From positions 1-11,327 of the forward strand of contig CAUUKX010000069.1 in NCBI GenBank assembly GCA_963545585.1: a stretch of 11,327 bases of DNA, in the 5' to 3' direction. This stretch comes from W11650 sp963545585 (lineage in GTDB: Bacteria > Bacillota > Clostridia > Lachnospirales > Vallitaleaceae). The notes under the pieces were generated by a model. The model made no database searches, was not told the origin of the DNA, and worked only from the letters and a program-made list of their open reading frames with translations. Shown here in pieces: positions 1-7,314 of this stretch (positions are counted from its first letter, which is position 1; every line of letters starts with the position of its first letter). The translations under genes and the position numbers were made by a program.

Positions 1-13
1 TAGGAGGAAAACC

Positions 14-1813
14 ATGAAAAAAATTTTAACCCGCAAAGAAACACCCATTGAGCAGACTTGGGATTTGTCTGTTCTTTATCCCACGGGGCAAGCCTTTGAA
101 GAAGCAAAAAGCAATTTGAAAAATACGGCCTCTGATTTCAAGCACCGCTATGAAAGCTGGCTGTCCAATCCGGTCACGATTAACGCCTGCCTTGGCGAAT
201 ACCGGGCAATCCTAAAACAAATTTCCGACATTGCCCATTACGCAGAACTGGGCTTATCTGTCGATCAAACCGACAGCGAACAAATTGCTCAGTATCAAAA
301 AACAGGCAGCTTTTTAGCAGAAATCGAAGCACAGCTGAGCTTTATTGAAACCGAGATTTTAAGCCAATCTGATGAAACCTTGGCGGAAGCGGCCAAAGAC
401 ACGGAACATGGTCTTTATTTAAACCGGCTTTTAAAGAAAAAAGCCCATATTTTGAGCAAGGACGCCGAAGCCGCTATCAGCGGGCTGGGCACGGCTCTGT
501 CGGTTCCTTATCAAATGTATGATACGGTTAAGTTCGGTGATATTCACTTTAAGGATATTGAATATAAGGGCAAGGTTTACCCCCTGACCTACAATACTTT
601 CGAGGGACATTTGGAATTGGAGCCGGATACAAAACTGCGGCGCAAGGCGTTCCGCCGTTTTTCCAAGGGTTTAGCTAAATATCAGCATACCACTGCCGGC
701 CTTTATAATGCTCAGGTCAGAAAGGAAAAGACGCTGGCCACGCTCCGCGGCTATGACAGCGTGTTTGATTATCTGCTGGATAAGCAGGAAGTCAATCGTG
801 AGCTGTATGACCGGCAAATTGATGTGATTATGGCGGAATTAGCGCCCCATATGCGCCGCTATGCCGGGCTTCTGCAAAAAGCGCATGGCCTGAAAAAAAT
901 GACCTATGCCGATTTAAAGATTGATTTAGACCCCAGCTACGCTCCGAACATAACTTACAGTCAGGCGAAGGAATACATTTTAAACGGCTTATCGGTACTG
1001 GGAAGCGATTATAATAAAATGCTGCGGGCCGCTTTTGATGACCGCTGGATTGACTACGCCGAAAATCAGGGCAAAAGCACCGGCGCTTTCTGCGCCAGCC
1101 CCTATGGCCATACGTCCTTTATCCTGCTCAGCTTTAATCAAAAAATGAATGAAGTCATGACATTGGCACATGAATTGGGCCATGCCGGTCATTTTCAATT
1201 GGCCAACTCGCATCAAAATATTTTAAACGCCGAGTGTTCGCTTTATTTCGTTGAGTCGCCCTCGACCACCAATGAAATTATTATGGAAAACTATCTACTC
1301 AAACACGCCAAGGATGACAGAATGAAGCGCTGGGTGCTGTCGCAGATGATTTCCAAAACCTATTATCATAACTTTGTTACTCATTTGCTGGAAGCGGCTT
1401 ATCAGCGGGAAGTTTATAAAATTATCGACCGAGGCGGCTCGGTTCAGGCCGATACCTTAAACTCTATTTATAAAAAGGTGCTGTCCGACTTCTGGGGCGA
1501 CAGCGTTGAGTTGACGCCGGGTGCGGAACTGACCTGGATGCGCCAGCCCCACTATTATATGGGCTTATACTCTTACACCTATTCCGCCGGTTTAACCATC
1601 GGCACACAGGTAGCGCGCAAAATCCTGGATCAGCCGGAAGTCGCCGAAAATTGGCTGAAAGCCCTATCAATGGGCGGCAGCAAGACTTTCAGCGAACTGG
1701 CGCAAATGGCCGGCGTTGATATCTCAACCGATGCTCCACTAAGGGACACGATTGCTTATATCGGCTCGCTGATTGACGAAATGGAGCGTCTGACCAAAAA
1801 GCTGGAAAAATAA
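14..1813 (+). CDS. pepF: Oligoendopeptidase F-type M3 zinc metallopeptidase
   Basis: A cytoplasmic zinc endopeptidase that cleaves short peptides, usually for peptide recycling or turnover of cleaved signal peptides. The 599-residue length is normal for the PepF/M3B family. The N-terminal half is helical and matches the family's substrate-binding lobe; the catalytic M3 domain covers roughly residues 190-580. The zinc motif HELGH lies at residues 386-390 (H386 and H390 as ligands, E387 as catalytic base), and E414 in FVESPS is the expected third ligand. No signal peptide or membrane segment is visible. The ATG at 14 follows an AGGAGG ribosome binding site at 2-7 with a 6-nt spacer, so the start is secure. 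It is the only plus-strand gene here, convergent with the AlbA-type gene and closed by a hairpin terminator 45 bp after the stop. Its promoter, if adjacent, lies outside the window. Family assignment is firm; substrate is unknown. Confidence 0.96.
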   Translation: MKKILTRKETPIEQTWDLSVLYPTGQAFEEAKSNLKNTASDFKHRYESWLSNPVTINACLGEYRAILKQISDIAHYAELGLSVDQTDSEQIAQYQKTGSFLAEIEAQLSFIETEILSQSDETLAEAAKDTEHGLYLNRLLKKKAHILSKDAEAAISGLGTALSVPYQMYDTVKFGDIHFKDIEYKGKVYPLTYNTFEGHLELEPDTKLRRKAFRRFSKGLAKYQHTTAGLYNAQVRKEKTLATLRGYDSVFDYLLDKQEVNRELYDRQIDVIMAELAPHMRRYAGLLQKAHGLKKMTYADLKIDLDPSYAPNITYSQAKEYILNGLSVLGSDYNKMLRAAFDDRWIDYAENQGKSTGAFCASPYGHTSFILLSFNQKMNEVMTLAHELGHAGHFQLANSHQNILNAECSLYFVESPSTTNEIIMENYLLKHAKDDRMKRWVLSQMISKTYYHNFVTHLLEAAYQREVYKIIDRGGSVQADTLNSIYKKVLSDFWGDSVELTPGAELTWMRQPHYYMGLYSYTYSAGLTIGTQVARKILDQPEVAENWLKALSMGGSKTFSELAQMAGVDISTDAPLRDTIAYIGSLIDEMERLTKKLEK

Positions 1814-1858
1814 GGCTTTTCCCCATTCGGGATTGCTGAATTGCAAGTAAAAACATTA

Positions 1859-1901
1859 AAAACCCCGGTACTAAGAAAATTTATTCTTATACCGGGGTTT
1901 T
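1859..1901. terminator. Strong hairpin terminator between convergent genes
   Basis: A perfect 12-bp inverted repeat, AAAACCCCGGTA (1859-1870) and TACCGGGGTTTT (1890-1901). After one bulged C it continues as a further 6-bp stem (1872-1877 with 1884-1889) closing a 6-nt loop. The plus strand ends in TTTTATATATT, and the minus strand also ends in TTTT, so it probably serves both pepF and the leftward-transcribed genes. Confidence 0.88.
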
Positions 1902-1907
1902 ATATAT

Positions 1908-1988
1908 TCAGCAAACGTAACTATAAATCTGCTCCCAAATCAGAACTTCCTGTTTTTTTACCAGCCGTGTCAGAAACTGCTCTTTCAC
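1908..1988 (-). CDS. Candidate 26-residue small ORF, GTG start
   Basis: Begins 19 bp after the stop of the AlbA-type gene. A GGAG at 1997-2000 sits 8 nt before the GTG, which is a good spacing. The peptide begins VKEQFLTRLVKKQE and ends IYSYVC, with a charged amphipathic first half. The ORF stops just before the terminator. A second frame over the same bases (ATG at 1992, stop at 1921, 23 residues, starting MSERAVSDTAGKK) shares the GGAG with only a 4-nt spacer. I do not recognise either peptide. It may be a coupled leader or tail peptide, the 5' remnant of a lost gene, or noise. Confidence 0.25.
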   Translation of the reverse strand: MKEQFLTRLVKKQEVLIWEQIYSYVC

Positions 1989-2007
1989 TCATACGTCTCC
2001 GTAATAA

Positions 2008-3261
2008 TTATTTGACCCAATATCTGGTATTCTTAGCAGAACCCTTTTTCCAGACTAGGCCATCGCTAAGCAGTTTATTCAATACCCGAATGAGAGTTGA
2101 TTTTTTTATTCCTGTTAGTTCTTCCAGTTCTTTTCGTGTCATTTCTGCTGAACCTGCAAGTGCATTCAATACTATTTCTGCATAGTTCTCTGCCTGCATT
2201 TTTATTCTGACAGGTAATGTAACACAGATGGTATGCTCTGTAAATGAAAATTCCGGCTTTTGACGCTCCTTTTTATATGCATTCATTATTCGACGTATTC
2301 CCGTTCCGAATTTTTCAATATAATTCAGTTTCAAAAACGCCTCCGCCAGTTTAGGATTACGCAAAACGGATACTTGGGAATGAAGATACTCTTCTTCTGA
2401 AATATCTTCCGGAAGACCACCCGGTGATGTGATTTTTATTTTATCTTTATACATTGCAACTTGTACGGCAGCATTTATATCCCACATCCGGTGTAAAACC
2501 GCATTGGCCAGTGCTTCTCTAAATGCTGTTTCTGGCACCATTTCAACGGTATTTCGTTTTGCTTCTTTTATCTCATCATACTGATAATATTTTTTATACA
2601 CCTGAATGCTGCTATTATACTCGGCAATTAACGATTGATTTTCAAAGGTCTCCCTATCCATAATCTGATCTTCGGATTCTCCGAATCGAATAATGTCAAT
2701 TCCTCTGTAATTGTTTTTGTCTGCTAACAATTCGGCCGCAATTGTATATCCGGTATTTTCTACATATAGACCCAATGTTTTTTGAATATTTCTGTCCAAT
2801 CCATCAATATGAAGCGTATTTCTAAGCTCTTTTTCAAAAGTAGAAAATGTCAATTCCTGATTGGCTGCCGGCAAATCCTCAAAATCCCGGTTTGTTCCTC
2901 TTAAAACCAGTCGTTTCAGTTCTGCCGTATCAACCGCTACACTCGCCGTATCCGACCTGCGATATGCTTTTCCATGATAAAAATAGGGAGTTTCCGTTCC
3001 TCGATAAATATTTAAAATAACCGTTTTGTTATTATTGTTCACAGTGATGTCATATTCTGGAACAGGCATTATGCTGTCATTGATTGCATTTTCAATATCA
3101 ATCCTTGCCTTATAGGGATCTGCTAATCCTTTAACAGAACCATCATCGCATATACCAAATATTATTTTTCCATCATTATAATTGGCAAATGCACTTACAA
3201 CCTTTAGGAATGTCTTTGTAACGGCTTCCTTATACTCCACATATTTGTTTTCCATTTTCAT
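2008..3261 (-). CDS. AlbA_2 (Schlafen-type) / divergent ATPase / winged-helix regulator-like protein
   Basis: A 417-residue member of the large family often annotated as 'ATP-binding protein' or 'putative transcriptional regulator'. Residues about 1-118 are the AlbA_2 nucleic-acid-binding domain, with the typical FANYNDG...FGICDDGSVKGL core at 25-46. Residues about 245-335 resemble the HATPase_c_4 fold: FREALANAVLHR (247-258) as N-box, SPGGLP (279-284) and KFGTGIRR (317-324). Residues about 358-415 form a C-terminal winged helix. The ATG at 3261 has GGGG about 5 nt upstream; an in-frame ATG two codons later is also possible. No membrane segment is visible. Base composition looks more AT-rich than the flanking genes, which would fit recent acquisition. 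It has its own promoter and an operator-like palindrome, which suggests autoregulation, though this is inferred. Such genes are often near defence or mobile regions, but nothing else here confirms that. Cellular role is unknown. Confidence 0.85.
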   Translation of the reverse strand: MKMENKYVEYKEAVTKTFLKVVSAFANYNDGKIIFGICDDGSVKGLADPYKARIDIENAINDSIMPVPEYDITVNNNNKTVILNIYRGTETPYFYHGKAYRRSDTASVAVDTAELKRLVLRGTNRDFEDLPAANQELTFSTFEKELRNTLHIDGLDRNIQKTLGLYVENTGYTIAAELLADKNNYRGIDIIRFGESEDQIMDRETFENQSLIAEYNSSIQVYKKYYQYDEIKEAKRNTVEMVPETAFREALANAVLHRMWDINAAVQVAMYKDKIKITSPGGLPEDISEEEYLHSQVSVLRNPKLAEAFLKLNYIEKFGTGIRRIMNAYKKERQKPEFSFTEHTICVTLPVRIKMQAENYAEIVLNALAGSAEMTRKELEELTGIKKSTLIRVLNKLLSDGLVWKKGSAKNTRYWVK

Positions 3262-3314
3262 AATTTCCCCTTTTCAAACAGTCTTATCTTTTATTTTTGC
3301 TTCTTTACGAAACA

Positions 3315-3344
3315 ATTATACACTATCGTTCCAGTATTTTGCAA
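3315..3344 (-). promoter_or_regulatory. Promoter of the AlbA-type gene
   Basis: On the minus strand a consensus -10 TATAAT (3315-3320) lies 18 bp downstream of a -35-like TTGCAA (3339-3344; 4 of 6 consensus bases). Transcription would start near 3308, leaving a leader of about 45 nt before the ATG at 3261. The -10 is in the unit GTGTATAATTG. The spacer holds one arm of the palindrome annotated separately. Confidence 0.62.
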
Positions 3345-3386
3345 CGATAATATCTTTTCGTTCCACTTTTTCGTTTCTGGAACGAT
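3325..3386. promoter_or_regulatory. Repeated TCGTTCCA / TGGAACGA boxes, operator candidate
   Basis: Four 8-bp boxes: TCGTTCCA at 3326-3333, TGCAACGA (one mismatch, inverted) at 3340-3347, TCGTTCCA at 3358-3365 and TGGAACGA (inverted) at 3378-3385. The first two form ATCGTTCCA-N6-TGCAACGAT, a near-palindrome with 9-bp arms covering the spacer and -35 of the AlbA-type gene's promoter. The two direct copies start 32 bp apart, about three helical turns. The last two form an 8-bp inverted pair with a 12-bp gap. This layout fits a repressor dimer site plus an upstream site; the winged-helix AlbA protein is the obvious candidate ligand, by inference only. Confidence 0.55.
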
Positions 3387-3391
3387 TCTAT

Positions 3392-5119
3392 CTATTCTTC
3401 CGCTTCGATTAACTTTAACCGGTAAATTACCATTGTTCCGCCGGACGGGCGGTTTTGAATGGTTATGCCATATTCACCGCCACATAAAAGCTTTATCCGC
3501 TGATCAACATTTTTCATGCCGACACCGCCTAATTTAGTCTTGATCAGGCCTATCTCCTTGGCGCCTTTTTCGGGATGACAGCCAACGCCGTTATCCGTTA
3601 CCGTGATTTTTAAATCCGCTCCCTCTTTTTCATAGCAAATAGCAATCTGACCTGCTTCTTTGGACGGCCGAATTCCGTGATAAATCGAGTTTTCGACAAT
3701 CGGCTGCAAAATCAGCTTCGGCACAACTGCCGTCAGGAGTTTGGCTTCCCCGCTGATTTGATAGCTGATTTTATCAATATACCGCTGCTGCTGGATTTTC
3801 AGATAATTTTCGGTATGCGCCAACTCCAGCGCTAAGGGCACCATTGTTTGATTGATATTTAACGATACACGCAGCATTTCACCCAGCGCCTTGCTGACCG
3901 CAACCACCTTGTCATTTTCCCCAAACTCAGCCAGCCACAAAATCGTGTCTAAGGTATTATATAAAAAATGCGGATTGATTTGGCTTTGCAGTGCTTTCAA
4001 TTCAAAAATGCGCTTGGCGTTTTCCTGCCGGGCGATGTCTTCCGTCAGCCGTTTAATCCGGTCAAGCAGGGCGTTGTATTCCCTGGCCAGTGCTTTTATT
4101 TCTAAGGAACTGCGCCGACTGACCGTTAAATGTCCCCATTTCTCGTCCATTTCCTGCATCGCCTTTTGCAACTCAAAAATTGGCTTGGTCAGCTTATTGG
4201 AAAGGGCAAAGCTGACAATCACACTCATCAGCACCAAGGACAAATTGACTGCCAAAATGGTTTTAATAAAACGGCTCTTTAGCCGACTGACATTTTCCAT
4301 AGAAGAAATACCGATTAACCGCCAATCGGAATGAGGAATTTGATTTTTAATAATGATTTGACTGCCGCTGGCGCTTTCATCGGAAAGCTGGCGAAGTTCA
4401 TCGGCTTTCATCTGATCCATTAAAATGCTTTCATCGGGATGATACAACACTTGATTGCGCGAATCTAAAATATAGGCGTACCCGGTCGCTCCCAAGTTCA
4501 GCGCCGCAATATAATCTTCAATAAACTGATAACCGATATCAATCAGGACAACACCCAAGTGTTCTTTCTTTTCATCGACGATTTCATGGCTGATGGAAAT
4601 AACCCAGCTGGCTTTATCCATTGTAAAATCGCCGTGCCGGATGGAAGTGATGGCCGGCATTTGATTAGAAGAAACCGCCGCCTTGTACCAGCTTTCCTCC
4701 ATCATATTATCGGACAGCGGAATAGCCATATTACTGTTGCTGGTGATGGCAAAGCCGTTTTTGGAAATAACAGCAATCGTTTGAATCCGCGGGTCGCCCT
4801 TAGCTGAAATATTAACCATTCCGGCCAAGGTTTCAATCGCCTTGCTATCGGCGTTTTTCAGTGCTTCTTTGGTTTCAGTGTTCATAGCAATGAGGTCGCT
4901 TAGGGCTTTAATTTTTTCCAAATAGGCAGAAATATAATTGCTGGCCTGAAAAACCGAATCTTCGGTTTGTTTTCTGATATTGCCCAGTATCATCTGACTG
5001 GCTGAATAATACGCAATCGCCGACACCAGCAAAACGCACAACCATGAGATTGCCAAAAAGGAAACGGCAATCTGAACATTGATTTTAGAAAAAAAACGCT
5101 TAATTTTCATTATTTTCAT
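3392..5119 (-). CDS. YesM/LytS-type sensor histidine kinase with extracellular Cache domain
   Basis: A membrane sensor kinase that autophosphorylates on histidine and passes the phosphate to the regulator encoded just upstream. With the start at 5119 it has 575 residues: TM1 about 15-37, an extracellular Cache-like sensor about 38-283, TM2 about 284-305, HAMP about 306-358, the His_kinase domain with phospho-acceptor H384 in QINPHFLYNTLD, and a HATPase domain with N-box QPIVENSIYHG (472-482), DNGVG (509-513) and GGVGM (531-535). The frame is open to 5227, but the extra 36 residues lie inside the regulator gene and precede a natural start. The regulator's last codons contain ATGAAAATAATGAAA; using the first ATG gives a 20-nt overlap with the regulator, the second (5110) an 11-nt overlap. 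Translation is probably coupled. The sensor region has 11 Met and no Cys. In Streptococcus pneumoniae a related kinase (TCS09/ZmpS) sits beside msrAB1. Ligand is unknown. Confidence 0.92.
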   Translation of the reverse strand: MKIMKIKRFFSKINVQIAVSFLAISWLCVLLVSAIAYYSASQMILGNIRKQTEDSVFQASNYISAYLEKIKALSDLIAMNTETKEALKNADSKAIETLAGMVNISAKGDPRIQTIAVISKNGFAITSNSNMAIPLSDNMMEESWYKAAVSSNQMPAITSIRHGDFTMDKASWVISISHEIVDEKKEHLGVVLIDIGYQFIEDYIAALNLGATGYAYILDSRNQVLYHPDESILMDQMKADELRQLSDESASGSQIIIKNQIPHSDWRLIGISSMENVSRLKSRFIKTILAVNLSLVLMSVIVSFALSNKLTKPIFELQKAMQEMDEKWGHLTVSRRSSLEIKALAREYNALLDRIKRLTEDIARQENAKRIFELKALQSQINPHFLYNTLDTILWLAEFGENDKVVAVSKALGEMLRVSLNINQTMVPLALELAHTENYLKIQQQRYIDKISYQISGEAKLLTAVVPKLILQPIVENSIYHGIRPSKEAGQIAICYEKEGADLKITVTDNGVGCHPEKGAKEIGLIKTKLGGVGMKNVDQRIKLLCGGEYGITIQNRPSGGTMVIYRLKLIEAEE

Positions 5120-5912
5120 TGGCTTGAATTCCCTGCCGGTACTGTTTGGGCGTAATGCTCCAAGTTTTTTTAAACTTGGTAATAAAATAGTTGACATCTT
5201 CCATTCCAACTGCTTCGGCAATTTCATAATTTTTCATGGTCGTAGAAAGCAACAGCAGCTTCGCTTTTTCCATTCTTTTTTTATTGACATAATCCTGAAA
5301 AGGCACACCGAAAATCTGCTTGACCATCACGCTGAGATAGCTGCTGTTAAAGCCGATATCGTCCGCCATCTTCGCCAGCGACAACTCCGGCGAAAAAATA
5401 TTTGCTTTCAGGTATTCGCTGACCACACCGGCTACGCTTGGCAAATCGGCTGGCAAATTGGCATTCTCTCTGTTTTCACTATCGGAGACCATTTCCGTAC
5501 TTTGCAGTATTTTTTGATATTCTGCTTTTTTGCCGCGTTCGTTTAACAGTCCGGTGGTTTTGCGTAGTACCATCTCAATATCTGCTTTGGAAATCGGTTT
5601 TAAAATATAATCGTCCACTCTTGCTCGAATGGCCGTCTGTGCATATTCAAAATAATCATAGCCTGTTAAAATAATAACAAAAATGTCCGGCGCTTGTTCC
5701 TTGATTTGCGCTGCTGCCGTCAGTCCGTCCATTTCCGGCATATTGATATCCATCAGTACAATATCCGGCGCTGCTTCCTTAACCGCTGCCAGCGCTTCCC
5801 GCCCGCTTTCAGCTTCTAAAATTTCTGAAATACCGGTATTCGACAAATTGGCGAGGGAACGAATCCCTCGCCGAATCAATGGTTCATCATCTACAATCAG
5901 CAGTTTATACAT
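5100..5912 (-). CDS. YesN-type response regulator (REC + AraC-family HTH)
   Basis: A 270-residue DNA-binding response regulator, partner of the overlapping kinase. The receiver domain covers about 1-120, with acidic pocket D8/D9, phospho-acceptor D55 in VLMDINMPEMDG, T83 and K105. A linker of about 40 residues leads to a C-terminal AraC-type double helix-turn-helix (about 160-262), with one recognition region near NSSYLSVMVKQIFG and the second near VGMEDVNYFITKFKKT. It is shorter than many YesN proteins because the middle region is brief, like the pneumococcal RR09/ZmpR type. The ATG at 5912 follows AGGAGC with a short spacer (TAGGAGCGGCTT), and that TAG is also the stop of a small upstream frame. 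Likely targets are this locus or surface-protein genes, by analogy; no target sites are proven here. Confidence 0.93.
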   Translation of the reverse strand: MYKLLIVDDEPLIRRGIRSLANLSNTGISEILEAESGREALAAVKEAAPDIVLMDINMPEMDGLTAAAQIKEQAPDIFVIILTGYDYFEYAQTAIRARVDDYILKPISKADIEMVLRKTTGLLNERGKKAEYQKILQSTEMVSDSENRENANLPADLPSVAGVVSEYLKANIFSPELSLAKMADDIGFNSSYLSVMVKQIFGVPFQDYVNKKRMEKAKLLLLSTTMKNYEIAEAVGMEDVNYFITKFKKTWSITPKQYRQGIQANENNEN

Positions 5913-5921
5913 AAGCCGCTC

Positions 5922-6002
5922 CTATTTCTTGGCAAAGCCCTTTACCGCCCAAAAGCGGTCGTTCAAGCCTGACTGGTCAATCGCCACAAACATAGCAATC
6001 AT
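5922..6002 (-). CDS. Candidate 26-residue small ORF before the response regulator
   Basis: An open frame from ATG at 6002 to a TAG at 5922 that runs directly into the regulator's ribosome binding site (TAGGAG). The peptide begins MIAMFVAIDQSG and ends FWAVKGFAKK. I see no convincing ribosome binding site before its ATG, and the same frame extends a further 11 codons upstream without ATG. The placement would allow translational coupling to the regulator. It may equally be a chance frame or the decayed C-terminus of a lost gene. No family recognised. Confidence 0.22.
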   Translation of the reverse strand: MIAMFVAIDQSGLNDRFWAVKGFAKK

Positions 6003-6073
6003 TTTTAATACCGACAAAAGGCTGTTTTTTACCTATTCAAAGGACAGCTCCTTAAAAACGACGGCTGCAATTT

Positions 6074-7210
6074 TTATTTTATCAGCGGCAGCAAATATTC
6101 ATAGCCTTGTGCTTTCATTTCTGCTTTCGGAATAAAGCGAATGGAGGCACTGTTAATGCAATAGCGCAGCCCGCCCGCTTCTTTCGGCCCATCTTCAAAG
6201 ACATGTCCAAGATGCGAGTCGCCTGTCCGGCTTCTGACTTCAGTTCTAATCATATTATAGCTTTTATCTTCCCGATATGTCAAGACGTCTTTACTAATTG
6301 GCTTAGTAAAACTCGGCCAGCCGCAGCCGGAGTCATATTTATCCGTTGAAGCAAAAAGCGGTTCGCCGGTCGCCACGTCAACATAAAGTCCAGCTTCTTT
6401 ATTATCCCAGTATTCGTTGGAGAACGCCCGCTCGGTATCGTTTTGCTGCGTTACCGCATACTGAGCTTCCGTCAGCTTTTCGCGCAGTTCCTGAGCCGAC
6501 GGTTTGGGGTATTTGGCCGGATCAATTACGATTTCTTTGGCTTTGTTTAAATCAATATGACAATAGCCGTTTGGATTTTTTTGCAGATAATCCTGATGAT
6601 ATTCCTCCGCTTTGGTAAAGTTATCCAGCGGCAGGTTTTCGATTTGGATTGGTTTATCGTACTTTTTTTGCTGCTCAGCCAAAAACTGGCGAATGACTTT
6701 TTCCTCGGCCGGGTCGGTATAATAAATGCCCGTCCGGTATTGCAGCCCTTTGTCGTTTCCCTGCTGATTGATACTGGTGGGATCAACCACTTTCATATAA
6801 TAGGTAAGCAAAGCCTGTAAACTGATTCTTTCCGGGTCGTATTTAACCTGTACGGTTTCAGCATGGCCGCTGTTGTTATAGAGCAAATCCTCGTATTTGG
6901 GATTGGGCGTATGGCCATTGGCATAGCCGCTGACTGCGTCCGCCACGCCGTAAATTCTTTCCATATAGGCTTCTATTCCCCAAAAGCAGCCGCCTGCTAA
7001 ATAAATTTCTTTTAACTTCACTTTGGAATAATCCGGTTTTTCCATTGCTGTTTTTTGTTCCTCCTTTTGTTTGTCCTGTTTTTCATGGGTTTCAGCCATC
7101 GGCTGCTTATTTATTGCATTTTGACTGCCGCCGGCCGCAGCGCAGGCGGTAATACTTAATGCCAAGGCTATACCGGCCGCAGCTATTTTAAATAATTTCA
7201 TTTGCTGCAA
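6074..7210 (-). CDS. msrAB: Lipoprotein methionine sulfoxide reductase MsrA-MsrB fusion
   Basis: Reduces both S- and R-methionine sulfoxide, here on the outer face of the membrane. The 378-residue protein starts with a lipoprotein signal whose lipobox SITAC puts the lipidated Cys at 23, followed by a Lys/Glu/Gln-rich linker to about 63. MsrA covers about 66-220, with catalytic C75 in GCFWG and a candidate resolving C217 in GYCHID. MsrB covers about 257-365, with C296 in YDSGCGWPSF and catalytic C351 in RYCINSAS. None of the four zinc cysteines seen in E. coli-type MsrB is present, so this is the zinc-free type. The start is a TTG at 7210: GGAG (7221-7224) lies 10 nt before it but 19 nt before the nearest ATG at 7201. 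It lies 104 bp after the thioredoxin lipoprotein gene, its likely electron donor, and 161 bp before the regulator. A similar fusion, SpMsrAB1, is next to etrx1 in pneumococcus. Confidence 0.95.
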   Translation of the reverse strand: MQQMKLFKIAAAGIALALSITACAAAGGSQNAINKQPMAETHEKQDKQKEEQKTAMEKPDYSKVKLKEIYLAGGCFWGIEAYMERIYGVADAVSGYANGHTPNPKYEDLLYNNSGHAETVQVKYDPERISLQALLTYYMKVVDPTSINQQGNDKGLQYRTGIYYTDPAEEKVIRQFLAEQQKKYDKPIQIENLPLDNFTKAEEYHQDYLQKNPNGYCHIDLNKAKEIVIDPAKYPKPSAQELREKLTEAQYAVTQQNDTERAFSNEYWDNKEAGLYVDVATGEPLFASTDKYDSGCGWPSFTKPISKDVLTYREDKSYNMIRTEVRSRTGDSHLGHVFEDGPKEAGGLRYCINSASIRFIPKAEMKAQGYEYLLPLIK

Positions 7211-7314
7211 TTTAATTTCACTCCTTATCTTTCTCTTTATACTGTTTTTCTTATTTCTCCTAACTCCGCTCTACGCCTAAAAAAGACTGTTCTGCCAACC
7301 ATGAGAAAGCAGAG

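Noticed and set aside
3852..4334. 160-residue plus-strand frame opposite the kinase
   Set aside because: The minus strand encodes clear kinase motifs here; the plus frame has no recognisable domain.
5120..5227. N-terminal extension of the histidine kinase by 36 residues
   Set aside because: It lies wholly inside the response regulator gene and has no membrane-sensor logic. The ATG at 5119 precedes the normal kinase N-terminus with TM1 and leaves a short overlap typical of such gene pairs.
5947..5962. ACCGC-CCAAAA-GCGGT hairpin before the response regulator
   Set aside because: Short stem, no T run on either strand, and it lies inside the possible small ORF.
7236..7314. Terminator or internal promoter between the thioredoxin gene and msrAB
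   Set aside because: Only a 5-bp TCTGC/GCAGA stem with a 13-nt loop precedes the T run, and the TATAAA (7236-7241) has just a weak TTAGGA at 16 bp. Either could act weakly, but the evidence is too thin to list.
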